DNA from: Carposina sasakii
Taxonomy: Eukaryota; Arthropoda; Insecta; Lepidoptera; Carposinidae
Direction: 5' to 3'
Assembly: GCA_014607495.2 (NCBI GenBank)
Contig: CP053152.1
Span: forward strand, 15,887,207-15,951,206
Length of the DNA stretch: 64,000 nucleotides
Below, piece after piece: positions 28,707-38,278 of this stretch. Numbering within the stretch: position 1 is the stretch's first letter; every line of letters begins with the position of its first letter. Both the position numbers and the translations under genes were made by a program. The notes below the pieces were generated by a model. It was not told where the DNA came from and did no database searches. It saw only the letters and a program-made list of their open reading frames with translations.

Positions 28707-31700
28707 CGTAGCCTGGTGAAGCGGTTCCTCCGCGGCGCCCGAGCGCCACAGTGGGCATTGTTCGCTGCAGGCTAGCGCTGGCTGGACCGGCTTCACGCCT
28801 TTTTTGTCGGAGTTCGACGCACAGCTTAGACAAAAATTATGTCGTTAATTACTTACCTAGTCTTGTCGGAATGCTATTTATAAGTAATAGGAAGTAGAAA
28901 GGGAGAATGCAATAAGGAGGCACACTAACTTTGGAGCTGGGCTGGGGCCAAGTGCAGCGCCGCACGAGCAGCGGGGCGCCACCTGTGTAATTAACAAAGG
29001 GCTAGCTGTAAACTAACTAGGTAGGTAGTCAATTGATTGGTGGTTGATTATTGCATCATCTGTTCTTTCTGTGACTTATAGCTTTGTCTGCCTTTGTGGT
29101 ACCGACCGTCCGTACATACCTACTACCTATATAGGTAGACACCAGAGGCGGCTGCTGACATTTTTAGATGGGTGTTCACTCCCTTAACGAATGGGATGGT
29201 GCAAGTTCAACAGTACACTTATAAAAATTCAGATGACCTAATGAAACACATTAAAGACAACCATATCGCATTCTAACTCTGACTAAGCGACCTCTAGTGG
29301 CGGCATACGCGAATTAAAGTGAGCGGCGCTCCAGATAAGACTAATTTTTCATACGAAATCTTCTGTTTCACGCGCCGGCCTATGTCGGTATGTCTCTTTC
29401 ACACTCATTGAATACAGTACTAGGAATCGTACCAAATTTCGTTTCATTGGAGCGCGATCGCTAGAGCTGCACTCTATAATCACGTCACTGGCTCCACTCG
29501 ATACATAAGATTACAACTTACTTGAGACGAACGCGTAGACACTATTGGATAAACATAGTAGAATTGAAAGATAATTATAAATATAGATTGCCTATGTTAT
29601 CTTCGTGGGTGGGAGTGCACCGCACCAGCGCTCCTTAGGACGAGCCGCCAGTGGTAGACACGACTGTGTTCACGAAATGAGGTAGGTAGCCAGAACTGCA
29701 GGATCATAAGGGAGATCCCATAGCCACGCATAGCCCAGCGGGGACAGATGTTAATGATCAGTGACAAGTTGCTAGCTTATCGCCTGAGAGAATGCCTTAG
29801 TTCCTTAGTCGACTCTTGGGACATGCACGAAAGTTATAGTGAAGTACTGCATACCTAAGCATGGGACGACAGCTATGATAGAAATTAAAACTTTGCTCGC
29901 ATTTTGCTTGGGAGGAGTAATGTGCTAGGCAGCTGCAGGTCTGACCTGGTCGCCGTGTGCGTGGCAGGTGTGCGCGGGGGCGTCGCGGGGCGCGGGCGGC
30001 GCGGGGCTGGACGCGGCGGGCAGGCGGCGCGGCTCCGAGCGCTTGCGGTGGTGCTTCTCCACCACCACCTGGACCACACTGACTGGACTAGTAATACCTA
30101 CACTTGCGAACTTATAGTAATGTTATAATATAACGTACGGCCTTAGTTGAAAACAAAATAGAAGATAGTGACTCGTCTCCAGCGCGTGGACCGCTTAAAT
30201 TAGGCCAACGTCGCCTAATTTTACTCACTTGCAGTTGAGAGTAGCAATAGCGCGCTCGTGTGACGGAAGAAATTCTTTTTTTATTTTTAAAAAAAGAGGT
30301 AAAAGTTATCAAAATGACTTCATGTGCTTTTGTGCGTTGTACTAATCACTCAAAAAAAAAACAAATCACATGGAATCACTTTTCACGTATAAGTACACGA
30401 AAACTTTAAATTCTTAGGTTAATAATTGTAAATTCACTTATTGTTTTGATCGCCATTTTGCAGAGCGAGATAAAAATATATGATACATCTATGTGCGACA
30501 AGTTAAACAAGCAAACACGTGCCGTGCGTGTGCGAATGCGCCCGCTGTGTTTCGTTTTTGCAGTAGCTTCTTACCATAGTTATTGTCTGGGAGCACACGA
30601 GCTGACACGACTCAACCCGAAATTATTCCGATGATGCTCTATTGAAACGCGCTTGTCTCGCTTGCGCTACTGTCGAAATAAATAGGTTTGTCTCTATCAC
30701 TCAGTAGTGTACAACATTAAATACAATTACAGCTGTGTGTGTTCGCGCGTGAATTTGTGTAGCATGCCTAATTTCTAGTTGACGATTTTAAGGACGTGCC
30801 CTATCTTCCGCTATTTTGTTTTCATCTAAGCGTACGGCGTAACTAACCCACCTACACGCATTTTGTACGAATTTCACACAAAGAACGGACGCGGCCACTA
30901 CCTACCTATCTACGTCATACTAATAAAATTAACCAGTAAGTAAACTTTCAGTAAGGACCTAGGTACCAGTAAAGACTACACTAAATGTTTTTTATTTATT
31001 TATTTATTATAGTGGACGCCCGCGACTCCGTCCGCGTGGACTACAGAAAAAATAAAAAGTAGCCTATATGTTAAGTGTAAAAAGTAGCCTATATGTTATC
31101 GCGGTTGTCGTAAAAAATTAATTCACGTTTGTCCCCTTCCCGTGGGAATTTCGGGAAATCCGTTCCCAGTGCTTCCTCGGGGTCCCAAATAAACATATAT
31201 GCTCAACTTCAGATTCACATGTTTAACCGTTTTCGTAAAAAATAAATAATTCCCGTTGGTCTCCTTCCCGTGGGAATTTCGGGAAATCCGTTCTAGTGTT
31301 TCCTCGCAGTCCCTAATGAACATATATGCCCAATTTCAGCTTCATATGTATAGCGGTTTTCGTAAAAACTATGAATTCCCGTTTGTCCCCTTCCCGTGGG
31401 AATTTCGGGAAATCCGTTTTTAGTCCTCCCTCGCTGTCCCCAATGAACATATATGCCCGATTTCAGCTTCATATGTATAGCGGTTTTCGTAAAACTATGA
31501 ATTCCCGTTTGTCCCCTTCCCGTGGGAATTTCGGGAAATCCGTTTTTAGTCCTCCCTCGCTGTCCCCAATGAACATATATGCCCGATTTCAGCTTCATAT
31601 GTATAGCGGTTTTCGTAAAAAATATAGAATTCCCGTTGGTCGCCTTCCCGTGGGAATATCGGGAAATTCTTATAGCCTATGTTCATCCAGGTCCAATAAG

Positions 31701-32723
31701 GATTCTAACGGTGAAAGAATTTTTGAAATCGGTCCAGTAGTTTTTGAGCCTATTCATTACAACCAAAAAACAAAGTTTTCCTCTTTATAATATTAGTGTA
31801 GAAGACACACCAACAGTATACACATATAAATTAAATTATTACAGGCAATAAGGTATTTTGTCTTATGCGCATACCAATTATGGGCATGTTCGTATTGCAC
31901 CTTAAATATAACATTCTATATATTATGTATGACATAAACAGAAACTATACACAATAAAATAATAAAGAGCCAGGAACTAGAGAGAATCTTTGATTTTAGA
32001 ACGGAATTTGTGATACGAGTCAAAATGAACATCTATATCTGGCAATGCGTTACTAATAATATTAAATTGATTGGCTATCCTAAAAATTGGCGAGTTCTTT
32101 CCTATATTAGTTCGCACAAAAGGAGAACTGAAAACTTTATTTATAGGATGTCGTGGCAGTGTTCTGGGGACGTTAAATCTTATCTGTTCCAAAATTTCAG
32201 GACATTGACTATAACCCCTGACTGTTATCGACGTAGCGAGCCAAACAAAAAGTTTTTAGGGTAACGGGGGGAAGAGGATTTACTATGTTAACAAATACAG
32301 ACAAGTCAGTGCTGTATGGTTTGTATACTTCCCTGGTTTGGCTTCATTGGCGGTCGCATGATTATATTCCCTTCCCTTCCACAGCCCTCTTTATACATAC
32401 ATCATTTTAATATGCTTAATGGGTCATTCGTATCACACTTACCTGCAAGTAGGAGTCAGGGGGTGAAGACGCGGTGGGAGGCGGCGCGACGTGAGCGTGC
32501 GGGGTTGCAGGAGCGGCTGTGGGAACACTGGTGCTGCTTGATGCAGTCACGTCTACGGAAATAAAGAGGATGAGCATATATTTTTAGGGTTCAAACAAAC
32601 AGGCAACAAAGATTATTTGTCACCTAGGCGAGTATTGGTTAATTCTGTTTCTTTGGCTTCTACGCCTCTGTTCGTCGTGGAACTAGTAAAGTTAGAAATA
32701 AATTTCTTTGACGATGTAGCCAT
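28707..32723 (-). CDS. Unrecognised gene, five 5' coding exons (incomplete at its 3' end)
   Basis: Exons on the minus strand: 32723-32624 (MATSSKKFISNFTSSTTNRG...), 32552-32443 (...SSPPDSYLQ), 30068-29946 (VVVEKHHRKRSEPRRLPAAS...), 28982-28930 (VAPRCSCGAALGPSPAP) and 28824-28707 (NCASNSDKKGVKPVQPALAC...EEPLHQAT). Every junction has GT and AG, and lengths 100, 110, 123, 53 and 118 join without any stop or phase conflict, giving 168 residues. The protein starts Ser/Thr-rich, then Pro/Ala-rich, with a basic KHHRKR patch (possible nuclear signal) and a C-terminal part holding several Cys. No domain is recognised. It ends phase 0 at a GTATGT donor, so a further exon exists, possibly near 28270 or 28142. 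Exons 3-5 are GC-rich. Confidence 0.6.
29145..29480. repeat. Decayed hAT-related sequence in an intron of the unrecognised gene
   Basis: The segment 29320-29470 (ACGAAATCTTCTGTTTCACG, CTCTTTCACACTCATTGAA) is an inverted relative of 34390-34460 inside the hAT element. Ends are not clear. Confidence 0.35.
30314..30409 (+). CDS. Possible THAP-domain first exon or relic
   Basis: ATG at 30314 opens MTSCAFVRCTNHSKKKQITW then NHFS. The Met-x-x-Cys-x4-Cys start with a following basic stretch and WNHF resembles the N-terminus of THAP zinc fingers (C2CH). A GTATAAGT donor at about 30386 would end the exon after NHFS; otherwise the frame stops at 30409. The remaining Cys/His of the domain are not seen nearby. 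It could be a THAP gene or a remnant of a P-element-like transposase. It lies inside an intron of the minus-strand gene. Confidence 0.3.
   Translation: MTSCAFVRCTNHSKKKQITWNHFSRISTRKL
31013..31796. repeat. Interspersed element with internal ~117-bp tandem repeats
   Basis: It starts TAGTGGACGCCCGCGACTCC and ends near CTTTATAATATTAG, the usual ends of a common lepidopteran repeat. Between 31125 and 31670 a unit of about 117 bp occurs five times; each has CTTCCCGTGGGAATTTCGGG, a CCGTT. segment, a GTCCC.AATGAACATATATGC segment and CGTTTTCGTAAAA. Two neighbouring units are nearly identical (about 31380-31497 and 31498-31615). The long antisense ORFs arise only because the unit length is a multiple of three. 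Confidence 0.6.
31800..32200 (-). pseudogene. C-terminal end of a Jockey/CR1-like non-LTR ORF2
   Basis: The minus-strand frame 32192-31977 contains NVPRTLPRHPINKVFSSPFV, NSPIFRIANQFNIIS and DIDVHFDSYHKFRSKI, the pattern at the extreme C-terminus of ORF2 proteins from many insect Jockey/CR1-type elements. About 175 bp of AT-rich 3' UTR follows. The reverse transcriptase core is missing. Confidence 0.6.
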
Positions 32724-32990
32724 TGCGGTTTTTACCGATTTTTTTTTAGTTTAAGTTGGGTTATAGCCTATGTTTGTTTGTTTACGTTTACTCAATTGAC
32801 AATAGACTATTATATTGTCTGTGGTTATGACAACTACCTGACATTATTAGGTAAAAATTCCATAGAGTAGAAATAACATGGAAATCATTGATTACATTGT
32901 TTCGGCGGAAAAAGCTGGAATCACGATGGTATGGTGTGAGTGTAATAGGTGTACTATAGTATTCTTTCGTTGCCACCGGTTCAAAGAATA

Positions 32991-33250
32991 CAGGGTGTAA
33001 CAAAAAGGGTATGTTAAACGAATAGCTACGTAAATAGCCCACTATAGAGGACCTATCCACAAAATTTGAGACTCGAAATCACATGTTTATTTTTCCCGAT
33101 AGTATGGAGAATTTTTAAATATTTCAGGAATTTTCATACAATCTTGAAAAATAAACATGTGATTTCGAGTCCCAAATTTTGTGGATAGGTTCTCTACAGT
33201 GAGCTATTTACGTAGCTTTTCGCTTAACATACCCTTTTTGTTACACCCTG
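32991..33250. mobile_element. TA-flanked long-palindrome MITE, 260 bp
   Basis: CAGGGTGTAACAAAAAGGGT at the left and its complement ending TTGTTACACCCTG at the right are terminal inverted repeats. Complementarity continues inward through ATGTTAA, CTACGTAAATAGC, GACCTATCCACAAAATTTG and CTCGAAATCACATGTTTAT, so most of the element is one hairpin. TA flanks both sides. Its right edge is the target of the hAT element that follows. Confidence 0.8.
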
Positions 33251-33255
33251 TATAC

Positions 33256-34779
33256 CAGTGGCGTAGCGTGCCATCTCGGCGCCTGGGGCGGGAGACCCAC
33301 TTTGCCGCCTCCATTCTATAGGCGCTTAATTAAAATTAAATTTCACAGGCAATGAGGTACCTTTTATTGAAAGTAAAATAGGATGACCGGTTTTACAAGC
33401 GGATTTTACGGGCCTTATGAGCAGCGAAGTCAGAAATAACTTTGTCATAATCAAAATTAGCAGCCAATTCTTGTTCAATCGACAATATAGCCAAGTTTGA
33501 TAGTCTAGCGGAGCTCTTTGTAGATCTGAGGTAATTTTTTATTAGCTTCATCTTCGAAAAACTTCTCTCACAACTTGCAATACTAATCGCCAAAGTCAAA
33601 TATATACGAATCAAGATGACTTATATTTGGAACCGAAATTCCGAGATTCAGTTTATGAATGAACTGGAGGAGCTCCAGTGGTCCTTTACCACTTATAATC
33701 TTCCTCTGATTCAGAACAGGCAACAAATTGCTGGAGACGCTTCCGCTCTATCTGAAACTCGTCCTTGTCGATGTCTTCTAATATATGGGAAAGATCACAC
33801 TCGAACTTGCTGTCCAAAAGTTTCGCTGGCATCAAAAATCCGAACTAGTTCGATATTTCTTGAATTTGTTGGAATCGACTCGTCAATTGCTTGCGAGTTT
33901 GCAATTTATTGCGAGGGACCCAGCCCATACATGTTATGTCTAAAATAAATTTAGTAATTCTAGGCCACGCACGATTCTAGACGGAGGAATCATATACCTA
34001 CTTACACTGGAATCACTTCCTCTGCTGCAGGATGTCACCGAAGACGTTAACGTGGCTTTCGAACCAGAACACGAACTGAAAAATTTCAGTAATGCACCTT
34101 GAGACTTCTTCGCATCTGCATCTTTCTAAGACTATTTTTTTTTTTTTTTTGCGGAATTCCGCACCGCTTTCTTTGACTCTTTTCATTTTCAAAAACTAGT
34201 TCAGAGATTGGGTAAAGATCTAAATGTTCAGTTTTAGAAGATTCAACAGTGTTTAAAAGATCGAGACACAATCAAAATGACTCCGTATCCGAAACTCTCG
34301 CGAAAAAACATACGAGTAATGCGTGATTGCGTAACGGTACTTCACGATGCACTAAAACAAACAAAGTTCAGTACAAATGCATAGTACTAAATTCAATGAG
34401 TGCGAAAGAGAGGCATCGACACGGGCCGACGCGTGAAACAAAAGATTTTGTATGAGAAATTAACATAATAAGGAGTGCCGCCCAACTCGGCTCGCGTGCC
34501 ACGTCGCGGCATGATGCGATGTTGCCGTTCGTAGGTAAACAAACAAACGTTATAAAGAGCTCTGTCAGTGATTTCGCAGTTTTTCTTTTAAATAAATATT
34601 AAAAAATAGTTTGTGCGCAAAATTTTAGATAAAAACGGATCATTATAGTGTGTCTGACACATGTAATGAATGAATCATAGATCAGATCTCAAACCACTTC
34701 ATCGGCGACATTTTGCCGCCCCCGCGGGCTGCCGCCCGGGGCGGGCCGCCCCCTCCGCCCCACCCACGGTACGCCACTG
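33256..34779. mobile_element. hAT DNA transposon, 1524 bp, internally deleted, with 8-bp target duplication
   Basis: The termini CAGTGGCGTAGCGTG (left) and CACGGTACGCCACTG (right) are inverted with one mismatch. The flanks are identical: ctgtatac at 33248-33255 and at 34780-34787. The interior carries only the end of a transposase gene (33393-33614) and decayed relatives of it up to about 33950. It is non-autonomous. Confidence 0.9.
33393..33614 (-). pseudogene. hAT transposase, C-terminal dimerisation domain fragment
   Basis: The frame reads SIASCERSFSKMKLIKNYLR then LSNLAILSIEQELA, the conserved C-terminal hAT dimerisation region (CERSFSxxxxIK...LRSTxxxxRLxNLxxLSI) shared with ZMYM6-type genes. 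It ends near KARKIRL. Upstream catalytic regions are disrupted, so the gene is dead. Confidence 0.8.
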
Positions 34780-34787
34780 CTGTATAC

Positions 34788-36320
34788 CTTACTCTCTAAC
34801 GAGAGCACCGGTTACTCTATACCTCAAATATATAAAGTAAATAATTACGTACTTCCGTATATACTTACGTTCTTATATATTTTTTTTTGTACGTCCTTTA
34901 TCCATACGTCCTTTTGTAATTTCATCACGATCAGTTTTCTCCGTTACTTGATATAGGGTCTGCTCTCAATATATGGAACGTCCGTGATATGCTCAAAACT
35001 GTCGAGCGCAGATCACAAGATTTTGTTCATCTATGACAATGGTATCGACAAGACGTGCTAAATTGCAAAAAAAGTCCTGAAAAGTGAATGTTTCTGAGGG
35101 AATATCATACTTAAAGTGAATAATCTTCAAAAGGCTTCATTTCATGTTAATAATCAGCGGATAATATCACATTTCCATGAAAATCCCAACATATTGTATA
35201 GCTCGATATTTAGTCTCATATTAACTGAGTTTAATAAAGTATTTTTAACAAAATCTATTACTATAAGTAATCGTTTAGTTTTTAGCGAGTGGGCCACACC
35301 TGGCATATATAAGAGCAGAGAACGTTTATATAATCTTTAAAAATACTTCAAAAAATAATTTATTATGATTTTTTATTACGATGATCGATGTAAACATTCC
35401 CAACTAACAATTTTGTCCTATAACCTAAGGTTAAATCTCCAAAAAGCTCGGTATACGATGTGTAAAGGTTTTGGCGGTGACCCATTGTTGTATAAAAGTT
35501 TTTCGTAACATGTATTAGCTCTATAAGCTTATAGAGCAAAACCGACATATAAATAATTGATGTAGAGGTTTACTTCGCTTATTTATGTAGCTGTTATAGA
35601 TAGGAGTTGTAATAACCTCTAAAGTGACCAGTATGCAACTCTATAGCAGTGTTCACAATTTCCCTTACGTCTCTGATTTACATAATAAAGGTTCCACACG
35701 AACTTTAATGGGTCTTACTTATTGTAGAAATTGAACATCAATTATAGGGCGAAATTGTGATAATGTGGGTTTGGAGATCGTCGTTACAGGGCTGTTGTAA
35801 TGTAATAGGCGCAAAAACTCTACAACAGAGCTATATTGGAATGTAGCTGAGTTTTAAAATACTTATATGTTGATAGAACTCAATTGCCCTAAAAGTTTGC
35901 AAAGGCGAGTAGTTTACGAGTAGTTTACGAGTAGTTCTAGTGATAAACCTGTCACAAAGACACTCTTTTAGGACCACATGGTTTTCTTTGCAACTATTAT
36001 AGTTCTTCCATTAAACATAGTAGGTACTATAACGGAGTTCATATATCTTCTAAAACCTAATTACGTTTTATAATGGTAGGCCAATGTTGCTTTTAAAATA
36101 TAAATCAGTATTGTAAAGGCATTTTTGTATGTATTTCATAACGATATTGAATAAGTAAAAATCAAGTTGAACAATCAATTATAAAAAATGGTTCCGTTAT
36201 TACCCTTCTGAGCAAATAAGCAACGATATCACAAAAACTATGTATGTTAATTAAATAATTAGTATGTCCGTAATCTTCTAGAAGTCTGGATCTAAACCTG
36301 TCTTACCTGATAACATTATA
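34788..36320. other. AT-rich intergenic DNA
   Basis: Only short, low-scoring frames are present. I see a direct repeat of GAGTAGTTTAC (35907-35932) and nothing else of note. Confidence 0.4.
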
Positions 36321-36324
36321 TTTG

Positions 36325-36356
36325 AGGTCGTGGGTTCGATTCCCACCCGGGTGAGG
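36325..36356 (+). repeat. tRNA-like T-arm (B box), probably tRNA-derived SINE or pseudo-tRNA remnant
   Basis: GTGGG-TTCGATT-CCCAC (36330-36346) is a perfect 5-bp T stem with the GGTTCGATTCC B-box core, followed by CGGGTGAG. I cannot fold a D-arm, anticodon arm and acceptor around it, so this is not called as a functional tRNA. Confidence 0.35.
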
Positions 36357-36719
36357 AATTTTTTCCATTTCTTTATTAATAATTTTATAACATTATATTT
36401 ATTAAAAATTAAAAATATAATAAGATAATTTCATCGATGACTCAAGGAATATTTGGAGGGAACCCTAATTTTATATAATGGTGGCTGGGATCTGTCATGA
36501 GTCATGACAAGTGCTATAGTAGTGTTCTGAACACTGCAAGTATATATATATTTTTTTATGACTTAAAATTTGTAATTATTTTAGTAAATGCTTAATTATT
36601 TGAGGGGGGCATGAAAATATTGTCTTTAAACCATGGATAGTTTATCACTAGTATCTCAATCCCATGTAATTTTCCCCGTAAAAGACGAATATTTTTCTAA
36701 TAAACATCAATCGAAATCA

Positions 36720-36992
36720 CCCATAATATTTTTTTATGATTTTTGGTCGTCAACGTTCCCGAAAACTAAAGAATCTCCTCATCATCACGATCATTTTTCT
36801 CCATGGAAGCATACCTGGAAAGTGTCTGGCTTCCAAAATATTAGGGTCCAAAGTTGAGTAAATAGACTGGGTTTTCTGCATAAATGCACATAGACGCGCG
36901 TAGCAGGATTTTTTGACAAAAAATAATTAATATCTGTCTATAAAAAAAACTAACATAAACACTAGACACTATAAATTTCGCACGATCAAGGA

Positions 36993-37049
<57 letters not shown>

Positions 37050-37122
37050 ACATAAACTTACTTTCTTTAATGTAAAGAATACGTACCCTTCGTTAAAGGT
37101 GGCCACAAAAAAAAACACCCTG
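36720..37122. mobile_element. TA-flanked MITE (family 2, copy b) with long poly(A)
   Basis: It is the inverted relative of 15182-15579: TTTCTCCATGGAAGCATACC, GAGTAAATAGACTGGGTTTT, GCATAAATGCACATAGACGC and ACTAACATAAACACTAGACA appear in reverse order. It ends CACCCTG before TA (37123-37124). An A run of about 60 bases (36988-37047) corresponds to the A13 run of the other copy, so it has expanded or been misassembled. The left end is not exact. Confidence 0.55.
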
Positions 37123-37460
37123 TATAGGCCAAAATTGTCATACTAGATATTTCACTTAGTTGGGATTGGCCTAAAATGATATATTGGCCCAACGTCAATA
37201 TAAGACCTCACGGGAGACCAACTTAATCCAACTCTGCAAATAGTGATCACACGTCAACGTGTTACTATTTTATTACAAAAAAAGTTTTTTTTTTTTTTTT
37301 TTTGAAATAGGTTGATAGTACTTACACCGTTATGTTACGATCGGGGAGTTTACCCATTGGCTCACTAGATGGCAGCACTCAAATTGAGGCAGTAAATCTA
37401 GAACGCGATGTCGTGTACTTGCAGTGTTCCAATAATACAAGTGTTTATTGGTGTGTTTAA
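37123..37460. other. Last chromosomal sequence before the telomeric repeats
   Basis: This 340-bp stretch contains a T18 run and single-copy-looking sequence and changes directly into (GGTTA)n at 37461 after GGTGTGTTTAA. No subtelomeric tandem repeat is seen at the junction. Confidence 0.5.
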
Positions 37461-37769
37461 GGTTAGGTTAGGTTAGGTTAGGTTAGGTTAGGTTAGGTTA
37501 GGTTAGGTTAGGTTAGGTTAGGTTAGGTTAGGTTAGGTTAGGTTAGGTTAGGTTAGGTTAGGTTAGGTTAGGTTAGGTTAGGTTAGGTTAGGTTAGGTTA
37601 GGTTAGGTTAGGTTAGGTTAGGTTAGGTTAGGTTAGGTTAGGTTAGGTTAGGTTAGGTTAGGTTAGGTTAGGTTAGGTTAGGTTAGGTTAGGTTAGGTTA
37701 GGTTAGGTTAGGTTAGGTTAGGTTAGGTTAGGTTAGGTAAGTTAAGTTAGGTTAGGGTTAGGTTAGGTT

Positions 37770-37772
<3 letters not shown>
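37461..37772 (+). repeat. Telomeric (TTAGG)n array T1, innermost
   Basis: About 62 almost perfect TTAGG units on the + strand, with three imperfect units near 37736-37755. It ends ...GGTTAGG directly against the poly(T) of retrotransposon copy 1. Confidence 0.98.
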
Positions 37773-37842
<70 letters not shown>

Positions 37843-38040
37843 CTGCGTCGTTTCCCGGCTGAAATTGTACCAGGACATTATTACTATTTTAATCTCTACA
37901 TTTCTAATTAAGAGTCGATCTCATAGGATCATAGGTCTACTATAGTCTAAGATCTAATTTAGAGTAGTAATTCTACTATTCTATTTCCTATTCTACTTCA
38001 ATAGCTTTACTTTATGGGTGTGTTCCTAACGTGTGCTTCG

Positions 38041-38059
38041 AGCGATTGGGATTATCGCT
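38041..38059 (-). ncRNA. 3'-UTR hairpin H1 of copy 1
   Basis: On + the arms are AGCGAT and ATCGCT around TGGGATT, followed by TAATCTG. Equivalent hairpins with different but complementary arms occur in copies 2-5 at the same relative place. This is probably an RNA signal for reverse-transcription initiation or protein binding; the role is inferred. Confidence 0.65.
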
Positions 38060-38278
38060 TAATCTGTTTTCTAATCTAATCTCTTTTCTCTATTTACAGG
38101 TTGGATGTGGGGTCGGGTAAGCAGCTCTTTTTTGTTTATTTATCTAATTTTACACAGACATTTTTATATACACACTCCATCTTATTTCTATTACAATAAT
38201 GATTCTTATATATCTAAACATAGTCTATAATACTTAATGAAATATACTCAGTATATCCTTAAGTTTATATTTCTTAAT

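Noticed and set aside
31326..31790. 154-codon ORF with internal repeats
   Set aside because: It arises from a 117-bp tandem repeat whose length is divisible by three. Codon use is not gene-like, and it lies inside a transposable element.
36330..36346. Functional tRNA gene
   Set aside because: Only a T-arm with a B box can be seen. No acceptor, D or anticodon arms fold around it.
36988..37047. Poly(A) run as a retroposed mRNA tail
   Set aside because: It lies inside a MITE whose other copy has a shorter A run at the same place, so it is an expanded internal run.
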